From: Capsicum annuum
Taxonomy: Eukaryota; Streptophyta; Magnoliopsida; Solanales; Solanaceae
Length of the DNA: 64,000 bases
Direction: 5' to 3'
Assembly (NCBI RefSeq): GCF_002878395.1
Contig: NC_061121.1
Span: 45,643,601-45,707,600, forward strand
The translations under genes were made by a program, and so were the position numbers. The notes under the pieces were generated by a model. The model saw nothing but the letters and a program-made list of their open reading frames with translations, was not told where the DNA came from and did no database searches. Within the stretch, counting starts at the first letter, position 1, and each line of letters opens with the position of its first letter. Below are positions 25,001 to 37,946 of this stretch, piece after piece.

Positions 25001-25620
25001 CATTGTATTATAGAAGATGTCGATCTTCTATAGGTTGGAATGAGGTTGGTGAGGGTAAGTTATTTGGGCCCGATTTGATTCACCAAGCCTTTGAAAAGGT
25101 GAAGGTGATTCATGATAGGTTGAAAGTCACTCAAAGTCACAAAAGGTCCTATACAGATATGAGGCATAGTGATTTGGAGTTTAATGTTATTGATTGGGTA
25201 TTTTTGAAGGTGTCTCCCATAAAGGGAGTAATGCAGTTTGGTAAGAAAGGAAAGTTAAGTCCCCGGTATGTTGGTCCCTACTTTATTTTGAAGAGGGTTG
25301 GTAATGTTGCCTACGAATTGGAGTTTCCCTCGATTTTGAGCTCCATTCATCTAGTGTTCCATATGTCTATGTTGAAAAAGTTTATGGGTGATCCTTCATT
25401 GGTTGTTCCTTTGGAGGATATTGGTATTATGGACTCTTTGTCCTATGAGAAGGTCCCGGTGAGGATCTTAGATAGTCAAGTTTGGCCCTTGTAAATAAAA
25501 GAGGTGGCTTCAGTGAAGGTTCTATGGAGGAACCAAAAGTCTGAGGAAGCTACTTGGAAAGCAAAAGACATGAAGTCCAAGTATCGGCATTTGTTTCCTA
25601 TTCTGGATATTCATGATTGA
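22076..25620 (+). pseudogene. pol: pol remnant of the first internal unit: protease, RT, RNase H, integrase, chromodomain-like tail
   Basis: The protease region (22230-22600) reads LIDPRSTLYYVTPF, then DIILGMDWFH. RT begins at [10 protein letters not shown] (near 22735) and carries SPWGAPVLF and [15 protein letters not shown], then, after a frameshift near 23185, [14 protein letters not shown] and an intact FIDDILVYS at 23277. RNase H (23569-24060) shows YYDASHEFGCVLMQ. Integrase (24270-25180) shows a decayed core with [17 protein letters not shown] residues. The C-terminus (25250-25620) has GPYFILKRVGNVAYELEFP and a YEKVPVRILD...WRNQKSEEATWK tail resembling the chromodomain of Tekay/Del elements. 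At least ten stops or frame changes are present. Confidence 0.9.
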
Positions 25621-25888
25621 GGAATATGTTAATCTTCTTGACTTAATTTATGTCTTTGATAGGCGATGGGTTCAAGTCCCTAAATTGTGAATTGAGCAAG
25701 TGTTTTGCTAAACAATGGGTTAGAGTCCCAAGATTGAATGAAGGAATAATTGAATATGATCATGGCATGTGTTCCATCTTTATTGTATGTCTTTGTGTTC
25801 TAACTTGGTTAAAGGTTAGTTTGATGTGTAATAATATGCTAACTTGTGTTTATAGTTGCCTTACCCATCATTTGAGAATGAATGATCC

Positions 25889-25902
25889 AAGTGGGGGAGA
25901 AT
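25889..25902 (+). other. Polypurine tract before the middle LTR
   Basis: AAGTGGGGGAGAAT abuts the LTR start TGAAACAT. It is the expected plus-strand primer for reverse transcription and is identical to the tract at 40575-40588. Confidence 0.8.
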
Positions 25903-27441
25903 TGAAACATCTAGGCTTTGGAATCGTAGCAAATTTCCTTTGCTTGAGGTTTCTGGGTAGGGTACGACCCATGGGCACTAGTTGCACCCTGGGATATGAC
26001 CTAAGACCTCCTCTCTCATATGTTGGATGGACTAGATTGATATCATACTAACTAAGGTACGACTTAGCCTCCCCATGGTTGTATATTAGGGTATGAGTCG
26101 TACACTACCTAGTCGTATGGAGTATTGACTTGGCCGAGTTGAAACTATTTTGGGTACGATTTGGGATATAGTTTGGGGTACCATTCAAACCCTTGGATAC
26201 GAGTCAATGTGTGCAGTCATACCTTGGGCAGTGTAGGGGTCCTTAGTGAAGCATAGGGTATGAGTTAGGGCACCACTCATACCCTAGGGTATGGTTTTAT
26301 CAAGTGCGTCGTACCCACCTATGGGTCAAATTCCATCTTTTAAGTCAAGGGCTCCATGGAAATTTCCTACCCTAAAACCCTCAAGTATCCTCACTATGTA
26401 ATGTATTGTAGCCTCCTAAAACACATTTTTGGTGGATCAAACATTCCAAATACTCTTTTAATCACATTCTTGAAGATTTAGAGGCTAGGGCTCCAAGGGG
26501 TGTTCATCTAGAGGCAAAGAGAAGTCAAGTTCTTCCTTGAATCATCTTGTATAAGGCATGTGACTCTTTCCTTATTATTATTTCACAAATATGACGGTAT
26601 TTAAACATTTTTTATGAATCATTAAATGTGGATTTTGAAACAAATGATGAGGGTTTGAATGTAAAGTGATGGGTAACGTTTACTCTTGTCTATACTTGTG
26701 ATTTTACATGTTTTTGGTGATGGTTTGCAGATGTGGGTGCTTGTTAATAAAGGTTTAGCAAATGGGTTATGAGTAACCCTAATATTGATGGTTTTCACGC
26801 GGATTTTGGTCATGGTAAAGTTATGCCCTCAAGGTGTTTGTGAAAATATCTAGGAGAAATGACTAGTTACGTGCTAATAGTTTTTTGAGCTAAGGCAGTG
26901 GCCTAATGAGTAAGAATTCTTGGTAATGATTTTTGTAAAGGTCTCATTGGCCATTTAATGAGTTGAATGATGCACTTGGTAGTTTTATTAGTTAAAAAAG
27001 GGTTAGAGTCCCTAGTATGAAATTGAATTGTGTTTGGACTAAAGTTTGGTGCAAGGGTACTAATGAATCAATTAATAAAGGTCTTGATGACCACAATTGC
27101 TTGAATAATATTTGAAACTAACTCTTTGGCTTGTTGAAGTGATTTATTGATATATGGTTTATCAAAACCTTATAGTCACGTAAAATGTTGAATTGTGGCC
27201 TTGATGGATTGAAATGGTTAATGGGTTAGAGTCCCCAAGTGCGAACGGTGTGATGTGAATGTATGGACAACATGTTAGAGTCCCAATGTCGACTAGTAAT
27301 GAAATGGCGTGTGGTTAGAGTCCACATGTGAAATGAAATGATTGGTGGTTAGAGTCTATTTTCGTAATGAAATAGCTCGTGGTTGAAGTCCACATACACA
27401 ATGAAATGGCTTGTGGTTATAGTCCACTTGTCTAATAAAAT
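25903..27441 (+). repeat. Middle LTR of the composite array, left part
   Basis: It starts TGAAACATCTAGGC and follows the same order of blocks as the first LTR (GGGTACGACCC words, then ATGAGTTGAATG, then GTGGTTAGAGTCCAC tandem units). It breaks off inside the tandem units at TAATAAAAT, where the nested element begins. The rest resumes at 36947. Confidence 0.9.
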
Positions 27442-29704
27442 TGTAATACCCCATAAGATCTTATCTCAATTTAGCTTTCGGTTGCATGATTGAAAGGGGT
27501 CCAAGACTAAGAAATTTCACTAAGTGTTGAGGACTAAGTCATTTCCAAGTACCCTAAACTTTGATGGTTTTATTTTTGATGTTCCTGACCTCAGGATGTC
27601 GATTTTAGAGTTAATTCATGATTGGGATGGTTCAAAGTATGTCTCAAGTGAATTTTGGATTTTTCGGATGAGGTTTACAAAATTTTTGGATGGTCAAAAT
27701 AGTGCAACACTACGATATGGCTGCAACGCCTCGTATATCTCATGGGGAGATCAGAGCGGTGCATTACATTTTGTGTGGGGAGAGTGGTATAGTGCGTTGT
27801 ATATCACGTAGGGAGAGTGGCACGGCGTGTGGGTTAGTCCCGCATAATTATATGAGTGAAGAACCATGGGGAATTTGATTCATTTGCCTCACCCTATTTC
27901 ATCCATAACACAAAATTTGGGTCTCAAAGGTGCATTATTGCCCGTTTACTCGTAAAATCTCTCAATAAAATCATCTTTCATCTCAAGGACAAACCGTAAC
28001 TCTTTCACAAACATCAATCTCAAGAAATTCCCAAGAATCTTCATGAATTCATCAAGTGAGGTATGTGTGATGTTCATCCATGGGCTCTTTTCACCTATGG
28101 AGTCCAAGAACCTTTTTTGTTTTTAAATCATTATTTTTACATGTTTAAGTTGAACTATCTTCATGAATCTCTTGTTAAATAAATTACAAGTTATGTTTAT
28201 GAGTGTTTTTAAGTGGAATGAGCCATTAAATGTTTTGAATGTTGAAAGCTCCATATTAAATCCTTAACTTATGATTTTAGTCTTGTCGTCATGTTATTCT
28301 CGCATGCTTTATCGATCCCCATGCTTAAGCTTATAACTATCTAGTGTTTGATGGATTGCCTCACTCTTGGGTTTTTAACCTTGATCCCCGATTAGTGTTT
28401 TAAAGCCTTTATATGGCATTGTTAGTACCTCCATTCAGTGCTAGTGGGTTTTGAACACCCGATACTTATGTGTTTGACATGAATTTATCTTTTCAAGTAC
28501 TTAGACAACTAATCCATGAATCTTATCAGTATACTCAGACATTCATATTCACGATGAGCACCATTGGTTATGTAATAGCATTCAGTTGAGTTTAGTTCAG
28601 TTCAGTATCAGTGTCATCTTAGTCGTAAGTAGGATTTATCACCAAGCGAATCTAGGGATGAGGGCTCACCCGCCAGTTAGGACTGAGTCCTTAGTAGTAG
28701 TCCCTAACTTCCAAAACTACGTAGCGAGTGTAGGATTATGAGATATCACCTGCCAGTTAAGGACTGACACTCTCTTAGGAGTCACTCGCTAGTTTAGGAT
28801 TGACTCCCTAGTTCTTTGGGATATCAGATTAGTGGATCCATATAGCCAGTGTTAGTAAATGACACGGTACAGACACCATTCTAACTGGGGTTACAGGTTG
28901 GACCTCAATTATCTCAAATTGGGGCATAACAGTTTGATAATACCTCCCACAGTCTTAGTACAGTATTTCAGTGTATTCTCTATTCAGGTTTGGTTGACCA
29001 AGTGCATAGACTTTCATTATTCTGTTATACAATTTACAGTCTATTCAAATTTTAGACTTATTTCAGATTATAAATTTATGCTTGGTTTTGCATTCTCATA
29101 TGTTACAGTTTTCATGCATTTATGTTCAGTTATCTAGTGCTATTCAGTTAGTCCTTATTTTATATGCACAGTACCCATCTATATTAGTCAGTGCTCATCT
29201 CATATACTAGTCATTCATAGTACAGATTCCATACCCTTTTTTGCGCTATGATGTCTTATATCATAGGTTCTGATGCATAGTTTGTCGACCGCAGTTAGAC
29301 AGCTCACCATAATCCAGTAGCCATAGTGGTTAGTCCTCATCCATCGAGGACTTGTTATGATTCAATTATTTTAGTATTACACTTTATTCAGTCGGTTAGA
29401 GTTAGTTGGAGGGTCTGTCCCATCAACTCCTCAGTCAGTTTAGAGGCTTTCAGGCATTCAGACAAAATAGTTAGACAGTCAGTTAGTTACATTTAGTTTT
29501 TATAGATATTTCAGATTATTGATTGATTTGGTTTTTCAGTATTCATATCAGTGTTACCACAAAAATTTATGTTCCCCATATATATATGTTATGTTTCTAT
29601 TTTATTCAGTGCTCACAGCACGTACCAGCTCATAGGTTAGCTTGTGGTCACTTATGATCGTAAGAACTGTTGTGGTGAATAAAGGGTAGCCTCTGGTCGT
29701 GTCA
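27442..29704 (+). repeat. 5' LTR of the nested element
   Basis: It starts TGTAATACCCCATAAGATC and ends GGTCGTGTCA beside the primer site; the length is 2263 bp. A long ATGTCTTATATCATAGGTTC block (near 29250) and TTAGTTAGAG words recur in the 3' LTR. No coding region is supported; the short open frames here are not gene-like. Confidence 0.9.
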
Positions 29705-29706
29705 AA

Positions 29707-29719
29707 AGGTATCAAAGCC
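29707..29719 (+). other. Primer-binding site of the nested element, two mismatches
   Basis: AGGTATCAAAGCC replaces TGGTATCAGAGCC at two bases. Its position right after the LTR edge supports the call. Confidence 0.75.
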
Positions 29720-29929
29720 CAAATTTTCAAAGTATACTAGGGAGTCTGAAAGACACGTTGAGTAGAGTCTTGTGCATGGGTGTAAAGCGCACCACTCTTA
29801 TGGACAAGAGGCTACAAGACGTTTAAGGAAAAGTTTCCCTTTTTTCAGTATTCATATCGTGCGAATGAGCATGGGCTATATTTAAACTCTCTTTCTAACT
29901 CATCCTTCATTCCATTTATAAACAATTCC

Positions 29930-30990
29930 TCCCAAAAGAAATAACAAAAGAAGGAACGGGCATCATCCCGCACTACCACCTATTGAGGAAGATCCCCTGA
30001 ATGAGCATGTCTCTCACGCCAAATGTAGTACTGCTTTTACTACCTTAGCTCATTTAGTAGCTACTCAGAACAATCAACAGTCTGTTTCCCCTGCTAATCC
30101 AGTTGCAAACATAGCTACAACTAGGATTAGGATTTTATCCGAATGAATCCCCTTTTATTTTTAGGATCTAAGTCTGAGGAGGATCCGCAGGAGTTTCTTG
30201 ACATAGTTCAGAAAGTGACAGATATCATGGGTGTAACTTCAAGTGAGAGTGTATAGTTGGGTACATACCAGTTGTAGGATGTAGCTCATACCTGGTGTAA
30301 GCAGTAGAAAAAGAATAGGGGGTTGAGGCAGGGCTTGTAGAGAGGGAGGAGTTTGCCACGGCTTTCTTAGATAGGTTCTTTCCTCTAGATTTGATGGAAG
30401 CTAAGGAGTAGGAGTTCATCAATTTAAAGCAAGTTAGTATAAGTATGAAGGAGTACTCGATTAAGTTTGCTAAGTTGGTGAGGTATGCTCCTTCGATGGT
30501 GGCTGATAATAGGTCTAGAATGAGTAAGTTTGTCTTTGGTGTAGTTGATAGTGTGGTTAAGGAGTGTAGGACTGCTATGTTGATTAAGAAGATATACTTA
30601 TCTAGCCTTATGGTCCATGCTCAGAAGATTGAAGAAGAGAAGCTTAAGGAGAAAGAAAGAGAGAATAAGATGGTCAGGACAAGTAGTTTCAACTTTTCTC
30701 AGCCATGGTTAGAAGGCAGTAACCATTCTTAGTTTCGTTAGAAATTCTCAACCCTATCTCCATATTAATCTAGTGCTCCAGTGCACAAGTTCAGGAATAA
30801 CAGTCAGGATAGAGAACCAGGCTCTAAGTCATAAGGTAGTATGAATAGTAATTTTACTAATTTTCTCTGCTAAAAGTATGGCAGGAATCATCAAGGTATG
30901 TGCAGAGCCGACAGTGATGTGTGTTTTGGGTGTGGCAAGCCAGGCCACAGGGTTAGAGTGTTTCTAGTAGTTTCTTAGAGGGGAATGGAT
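29930..30990 (+). pseudogene. gag: gag remnant of the nested element
   Basis: The leader reads HHPALPPIEEDPLNEH near 29960, in pieces. The capsid core is open at 30445-30732 with KEYSIKFAKLVRYAPSMVAD and MSKFVFGV, close in wording to the minus-strand gag at 2737-2513. The zinc knuckle at 30922-30963 reads CFGCGKPGHRVRVF, so the final cysteine is lost. Stops and frameshifts separate these parts, for example around 30140-30440. Confidence 0.85.
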
Positions 30991-30999
30991 TTTCACCAA

Positions 31000-33900
31000 C
31001 AAGCCTAGTCCAATCTGTCACCAGCTCCAGCAGTTCACCCAACTCAGTAGGGCACCACTTCCAATGCCACCAGTGGTCATTGTTAGAAAAGACTACATGC
31101 ACTCCAGTCCTGAGCGGATAAGGAAAGTTCTCCTGATGTAGTTGTGGGTACGTTACAAGTCTTTCACCTTTTTGTTTAGGCTTTATTAGACCCCGAAGAT
31201 TTACTTTCTCTTGTGAATCCTTATATAGCCATCAACTTCGGTGTCAGTCCTAAAACATTAGCAAAACCCTTCTTAGTGTCTACTCTAGTAGAAGTCCCTA
31301 TTGTATCTAAGCAGGTATATAGGAATTACCCAGTCATAGTATCCCAGAAAGTCACCTCAGTTGACCTCGAGGAGTTAGAGATGATTGATTTTGATGTCAT
31401 TCTTGTCATGGATTGGCTCCACCCATGTTATGCCTTAGTTGATTGTAGAAATAGAGTCATTCAAATTCAGTTTACCAATGAACCAGTCATTGAATGGAGG
31501 GGTAGTACCTCCGTGTTTAGGGGTCAGCTTGTTGCATATCTTAGAGCAAGAAAGATGACATCTAAAGGGTGTGTTTATCATTTTGTTCAATTCAAAGACT
31601 ATAGTTTTGAGACTCCAAGTCTCGAGTCAGTCTCAGTAGTAAGGGAATTTCTAGGATTGCTCCCTAAAGATCTTATCGTAGTTCCTCCCGAATGGGAAAT
31701 TGATTTTAGAATAGATCTCCTTCCAGATACCCAACCTATCTCTATTCTACTTAACAAAATGGCTCCACCTGAGCTTAAATAGTTGAAAGAACATTTGAAA
31801 GATCTCTTAGAAAAGGGTTTCATTAGGTCGAGTTTTTCCCTATGGGGTGCACCAATCCTTTTTGTGTGTAAGAAAGACGGTTCTCTTAAAATGTGCATCG
31901 ATAATCATCAGTAGAACAAATTCACAGTCAAGAATCAGTATCCACTCCCCAGTATTGATGACTTGTTCAACTAACTTTAGGGTGTCAGTTATTTCTCTAA
32001 GATAGACCTCAGATCCGGTTATCATTAACTCAGAGTCAGAGAATGTGACATTCTAAAGACAACCTTTATAAATTGATATGGTCACTTTGAATTCTTAGTT
32101 AAGTCCTTTGGACTAACAAATGCCCCTGTAGCTTTCATGGAGTTGATGAACAGAGTGTTCAAGCAGTACTTGGATATGTTGGCAGAGTCTTCATTGATGA
32201 TATTCTTGTCTATTCCCATAGTGAGAATGATCATGAAAACCATCTATGAATTGTGCTTTAGACCCTTAGAGCTCATTAGTTGTTCACCAAATTTAGTAAG
32301 TGTGAATTTTGGATAAGATCAGTATATTTCCTTGGCCATATTATTTTCTGTGATGGTATTAGAGTTGACCCTCAAAAGACCAAAGAAGTGAAGAACTGGC
32401 CTATACCCATCTCTCCATCAGATATCAGGAGTTTCTTGGGTTTGACTATCTATTACAAATGGTTTGTTAAAGTGTTTTCTTCTATTGCATTCCTCATGTT
32501 TTGACTGACTCGAAAGAAAGTCAAGTTTCAGTGGCCAGATTCCTGCAAGAAGAGTTTTCAAGAGCTGAAGACTCGACTCACTTTTGCTTTAGTATTAACT
32601 TTTCCAATTGGTTCAGATGGATTTTTTGCTTACTTTGATGCTTCCAGAGTTGGTCTTGGTTGTGCAGTGATGCAAAGAGGTAAAGCCATAGACTATGCCT
32701 CTAGAAAACTTAAGCCCCATGAAAAAAATTATCCTACCCATGATTTTGAGTTGGCAGCTGTTGTGTTTGCTTTGAACATATGGAGACATTACCTTTATAG
32801 GGTTCATGTGGATGTATTCACTGATCATAAGAGTTTGTAGTATATTTTCTCGCAAAAAGATCTGAATCTTCATCAGAGAAGATAGCTTGAGTTGTTAAAA
32901 GATTATGATATAAGTGTGTTGTATAATCAGAACAAGGCCAATATAGTGGCAGATGCCCTTAGTAAGTTGTTTATAGGTAGTGTTACTTATATTGATGAGG
33001 ATAAGAAGAAGTTAGTCAGTGAGGTTCATCAACTTTCTAGGTTAGGTATCCAAGTGGTTGATTCAGTGGAAGCCAGTGTAAGGTTCAGAATGGCCTAGAA
33101 TCTTCCTTGGTTGCCAAAGTAAAGGGAAAGAAAGATAAACATCCTAGTTTGATTAAGTTAAAGAAGGTGGTTAGAGAACAAAAAGTAGAGGTTTCCTACC
33201 AAGGGGGAGATGGTGTACTTTGTTGTTAGGGTAGATTATGTATTCTGTATGTTGACGACTTGAGACAGCAAATACTTGCAGAAGCACATGGTGTACAGTA
33301 ATCTATCAATCTAGGAGCCACTAAGATGTATCGCTATTTGCAGGAAGTCTATTGGTGGAGTGGTGTAAGAGAGATATTCCATAATTTTTAGCTAAGTGTT
33401 CTAATTGCCAGCAAGTCAAGGTTCAACACTAGAAGCCTAGTGGTATATTGCAGGAGTTTAATATCTCCACTTGGAAGTTAGAAATGGTAAATATGGACTT
33501 TATGACTGGATTACCTTATACGCATCATCAGCATGATTCGATATGGTCCATTATAGACAAAATAACCAAATCATCTCATTTCTTGCCAGTTTATACCTAT
33601 TATGCAGTAGAGAATTATGCAAAGCTTTACCTTAGGGAGTTGTTTCAGTTGTACGAATTTCCCTTATCTATCATTTCAGATAGAGGTACTTAGTTTACCT
33701 CCCCTCACTCTTGGAAGGCTTTTCAGAAGGGTCTGGGTGCCCAAGTCCATCTCAGTACAACTTCTTACCCTTAGACAAATGGTCAGGCAGAGAAGAACAT
33801 TCAGACCTTAGAGGACATATTGATGACCTGTGTTATTGACTTTAAAGTTAGTTGGTATAATCACTTGCCTTTGATCGAGTTTGTCTATAACAACAGCTAT

Positions 33901-34560
33901 CACTATAGTAATCATATGGCTTCATTTGATGCTCTTTATAGGAGAAGATATAGATATCCTATTGGTTGGTTTTAAGTAGGTGAGGCTACTTTGATTAGGC
34001 CAGATTTAGTGTTTGATGTAATGAAAAAGTTTAGTTAATGAGGGAGAGGTTGAAGATAGCCCAAAGCCATCAGAAATCCTATGTAGATGTGAGAATAAGA
34101 GATCTTGAGTTTGAGTTTGGTGACTTGGTCTATTTGAAAATCTCACCCATGAAGGGAGTGAGGATATATGGTAGAAAAGTGAAACTTAGTCCCTGATATA
34201 TTGGCCCATTTAGGATCTTGAGTCATTTTAGGAAGGTGGCTTACAAGCTTGAGTTGCCTACAGATTTAACATCGGTACATCTAGTGTTTCATGTTTCCCC
34301 ATTGAAGAAGTGTATTGGTGATTCAACCATTGTTGTTCCATTAGAAAGTATGGATGTTCAGGATAACCTTTCTTATGAAGAAGTCCTAGTTGAAATCCTT
34401 AATCATCATATTCGTAGGCTAAGGAATAAAGAATTTCCCTTGGTCAAGGTTCTTTGGTGGAATCAATCCATTGAGGGAGCCACTTGGGAAGTATAAGAAG
34501 ATATGCGAACCAAGTACCTTTATCTTTTCTCCGTGAACTCAAACTCAGCTTAAAGTAACA
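31000..34560 (+). pseudogene. pol: pol remnant of the nested element: protease, RT, RNase H, integrase, chromodomain-like tail
   Basis: A 189-codon open stretch (31213-31782) covers the protease C-terminus (DFDVILVMDWLHP) and RT start ([15 protein letters not shown]). RT continues with [12 protein letters not shown], then a frameshift near 32180, and an intact FIDD box at 32190-32201. RNase H (32560-32990) shows [17 protein letters not shown] and NIVADALSKL. Integrase (33300-33980) shows WKLEMVNMDFMTGLPY, IISDRGT and LPLIEFVYNNSYH. The C-terminal piece 34218-34496 (VHLVFHVSPLKK, then SYEEVLVEILNH...WWNQSIEGATWE) is the chromodomain-like tail. About a dozen stops interrupt it. Confidence 0.9.
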
Positions 34561-34762
34561 AATTTCCTCAGATTGACTCTTTTCTGTTCTCAGCTTCAAC
34601 TATGTAATCCATCTCATGTCATGGCATACATTTAGTTCAGTTCATGTATCATGTTTTAGACTCAGTTATGAAAGAATATTTTCAGCCATGCATGTTCAGT
34701 TTATGATTTTAGTTTCCTCAATAGTCTTAGTCAAACTAGTCTCATTCTAGTACGAATGTTTC

Positions 34763-34776
34763 AAAGGGGTAGATAT
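34763..34776 (+). other. Polypurine tract of the nested element
   Basis: AAAGGGGTAGATAT lies directly before the 3' LTR start TGTAATACCC. Confidence 0.7.
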
Positions 34777-36941
34777 TGTAATACCCTATAATATCTAGCT
34801 CAATTAAGCTTTTGGTTGCATGATTGAAAGGGGCCCAAGACTTAGAAATTTCACTAAGATTTGAGAACTTAGTCATTTCCAAGACCCCTAAACTTTGATG
34901 GTTTTATTTTTGACCTTCCCGACCTCAGGATGTCAATTTTAGAGTTGATTCATGGTCGGGGTGGTTCAAAATATGTCTTGAGTGAGTTTTGGATCTTTTG
35001 GACAAAGTTTGGGACATATTTGGATGGTCAAAATAGTGCAGCACCATGATATAGCCGTGATACATCATATATAGCATGGAGAGAGTGGTGTGGTGGATTG
35101 AATTTTGCATGGGAGAGCAGCATGGGGCATTACATATCACGTAGGGTGAGTGGCATGACACCTGGGTTAGTCCCGCATAGTTTTATGAGTGACATCCCCA
35201 TGTGGGCATTTGAGTCATTTCCTTCAGCCTATTTTATCCATAACACGAAATTAGGGTCTCTAAAGAGCATTATTTTCCCTTTTAATCATAAAATCTCTCA
35301 AGAAAATCATATTCTATCTCAAGAACAAACCCTGACTCTTTCACAAACAATCAATGGATTCAAGTTTCAAATCTCAAGAAATTCCCAAGAATCTTCATGA
35401 ATTCATCAAGTGAGGTATGTGTGATGTCATTCATTGGATCTTTTCACCTATGGAGTCCAAGAATCTTTTTTTATTTTAAATCATAAGTTTTACATGTTTA
35501 AGTTGAACTATCTCCATGAATCTCTTGGTAATTCAATTAAAAGTTATGTTTTTGAGTGTTTTCAAGTGGAATGAACCATTACATGTTTTGAATGTTGAAA
35601 GCTTCATGTTAAATCCCTAACTTATGATTTAGTCTTGTGATCATGTTATTCTCGCATGCTTTATCTATCCTCAAGCTTTAGTTCATGACTCTCATGTGTT
35701 TGATGAATTGCCTAAGCCTTAGGTTTTGAACAATTATCCACTATTATGGTTTTAAAGCTCTTATATGGTATTGTTAGTACTTTCTCAGAGCTGGTGGGTT
35801 GTGAAAGCCCAATACTTACGTGTTTTACATGAATTCATTTTTTCATGTAATCAAATAGTTAATCAATGAATCTTATCAGTATACTCAAACATTCATATTC
35901 ATGATGAGCACTATCAGTTATGTAATAGCATTTAGTTGAGTTTAGTTTAGTCAACACCAGTGTCAGCTCAGTTGGAAGTAAGATTTAGCACCAATAGAAC
36001 CTAGGGATGGGGGTTCATCCACCAGTGAGGACTGGGTCCTTAGTAGCAGTTCCTAAGTTCTTGAACTACATTGCTAGCATAGGATTATTAGGATTATGAG
36101 ATGTCACCCACTAGTTTAGGACAGATACTCTCTTAGGGGTAACCCTTCATTTTAGAACTAACTCCCTAGTCCATTAGAATATTATATTAGTGGATCCACA
36201 TAGCCAGTGTTAGTATCTATGGCAGTACTGATACCTTCTAACTGGGGTTATAGGTTGGACCCTAGTTAGCTCATATTAGGGCATGTTGGTTAGATGATAC
36301 CTCCCACAGTCTCAGTATAGTATTTTAGGGTATACTTAGGTAAGGTTTGCTTGACCAAGTGTATAGACTTTAAGTTATACAGTTTACAGTCTTTCAAATT
36401 TTAAACTTATTTCAGATTATAGATTTATGCTTGGTCTTGCATTCTCTGATGTTACAGTTTGTATGCATTTATGTTTAGTTATCCCATGCTATTCAGTTAG
36501 TCCTTATTCCATATGCACAGTACCCCATGTTTTTTAGCTTGTCCTTATCTTATATACGAGTACATTTAAAGTACTGACTACATACCCTTCTTTGTGCTAT
36601 GATGTCTTATATCATAGGTTCGGACACACAGTTTCCTGACTGCAGTTAGACAACTTAGCATAATCTAGTAGCCATAGTGATGAGTCCTTATCCATCGAGG
36701 ATATGTTATGATTATTCAGTTATTTTAGTATTTCACTTTATTTAGTAAGCTAGAGTTAGTTAGAGGTCTATCCCATCAACTCTTCAGTTAGTTTAGAGGC
36801 TTTTACGCATTTAGACAAAAAGTTAGATAGTTAGTTAGTTACTTTTAATTTTTATCAAATGTTTCAGATTATTGATTGGTTTTATCAAATGTAAACGTAA
36901 GCACCATTGTCGTGACTAGGGGGTAGCCTTGGGCCATGATA
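34777..36941 (+). repeat. 3' LTR of the nested element
   Basis: It starts TGTAATACCCTATAATATC and ends GGCCATGATA, where the 5' LTR has GGTCGTGTCA. It follows the 5' LTR block by block but lacks roughly 120 bases near 36880, at a spot where TTTTATCAAATG is duplicated. The length is 2165 bp. Confidence 0.9.
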
Positions 36942-36946
36942 AAAAG

Positions 36947-37737
36947 GGCTTGTGGTTAGAGTCCACTTAACTAATACAATGGGCTTGTTGTTAGAGTCCA
37001 CTTTCTTAGTAAAATGCCTTAAGGTTAGAGTCCTCTTATTGGATATAACCTAAGAGGTGTAGGGTTAGAGTCCTCCACTTTATTCATGTTTGAATGCTTT
37101 GAGGTGCATTCTATGGTCTTGTTATCTTTTGACATTGGATATATCCATATGTATGTTCATGCCTATGTGTATAAAAGTGGTGGCTTATGATGGTTGACTT
37201 GTATTAAATAATGGCACTATTCTATCCTTACCCTTGAGTTACATGCTAGCTCTCCAACCACCAACCATCTCTGGACATTGTGTTCCCTCACCATACAGGG
37301 GCTGAAGCATCTTCTTATTTTCTTTCATAGTGAACAGGTATTCGAGCAGTTTGAGTGTTGACATTGAAGTGGTGATCTTCCATACTATAAAAAGCATATA
37401 TTTCATGGTCTTCTTTTCTTATGTTATAGACTTATTTTGAGTTTAGTTTTGGCTATTGCTGGGGGCTTTTCCCGACATATTATTAACTTTAGATTTGTAG
37501 AGGCTTTTGGATGACTGTGAACTTGGGTAGATTAGATGTTGAATATTGATATTAATAAATGAGTAGACTTTCTTAAGCTATGATTGTTGGTTATGTTTCC
37601 ACTATCTTATTTTATATTTGGAGTTCATCCGACACTTGTGGGTTTTTGTGATGGTTAGGTTGGTCTAATGGAATGATCTTCGGCCCTCGGTGGGTTTGAG
37701 ATGTTCATACGATGAGGCCCGATTTTGGGTCATGTCA
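36947..37737 (+). repeat. Middle LTR of the composite array, right part
   Basis: It resumes the GTGGTTAGAGTCCACTT tandem units cut at 27441. It then carries the GACATTGGATATATCCATATG block and the terminal GGGTCATGTCA. A primer site follows three bases later, so this LTR also acts as 5' LTR for the second internal unit. Confidence 0.9.
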
Positions 37738-37740
37738 AGT

Positions 37741-37753
37741 TAGTATCAGAACC
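37741..37753 (+). other. Primer-binding site of the second internal unit, two mismatches
   Basis: TAGTATCAGAACC differs from TGGTATCAGAGCC by two G-to-A changes. The following CTAGGTACATGGTCAGTTGG matches the leader after the first primer site at 20763. Confidence 0.85.
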
Positions 37754-37946
37754 TAGGTACATGGTCAGTTGGGTGTTCATAAGCCATGTCAAGTAGAGTC
37801 TCTTTTATGGGTGTGTTGTGCGCCACACTTATTTGAGAGAGGCTACGAGGCATTTAGGAAAGTTTTACTTTCTTATTATCCTGTTTTGAGCTATAGATCC
37901 TAAGGTCCTAAATTTCTCTAATTTTCGTTAGCTCATTTTTCAGATA

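Larger units (their letters stand above)
27442..36941 (+). mobile_element. Nested gypsy retrotransposon, structurally complete, Tekay/Del-like
   Basis: This 9.5-kb element has two LTRs of the same family (27442-29704 and 34777-36941), a primer site, gag, pol and polypurine tract. It interrupts the middle LTR of the composite array. The flanking pentamers are AAAAT (27437-27441) and AAAAG (36942-36946), a target duplication with one change. Joining the outer LTR halves restores the continuous order seen in the other two LTRs. Coding frames are interrupted, so the element is non-functional. Confidence 0.9.
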
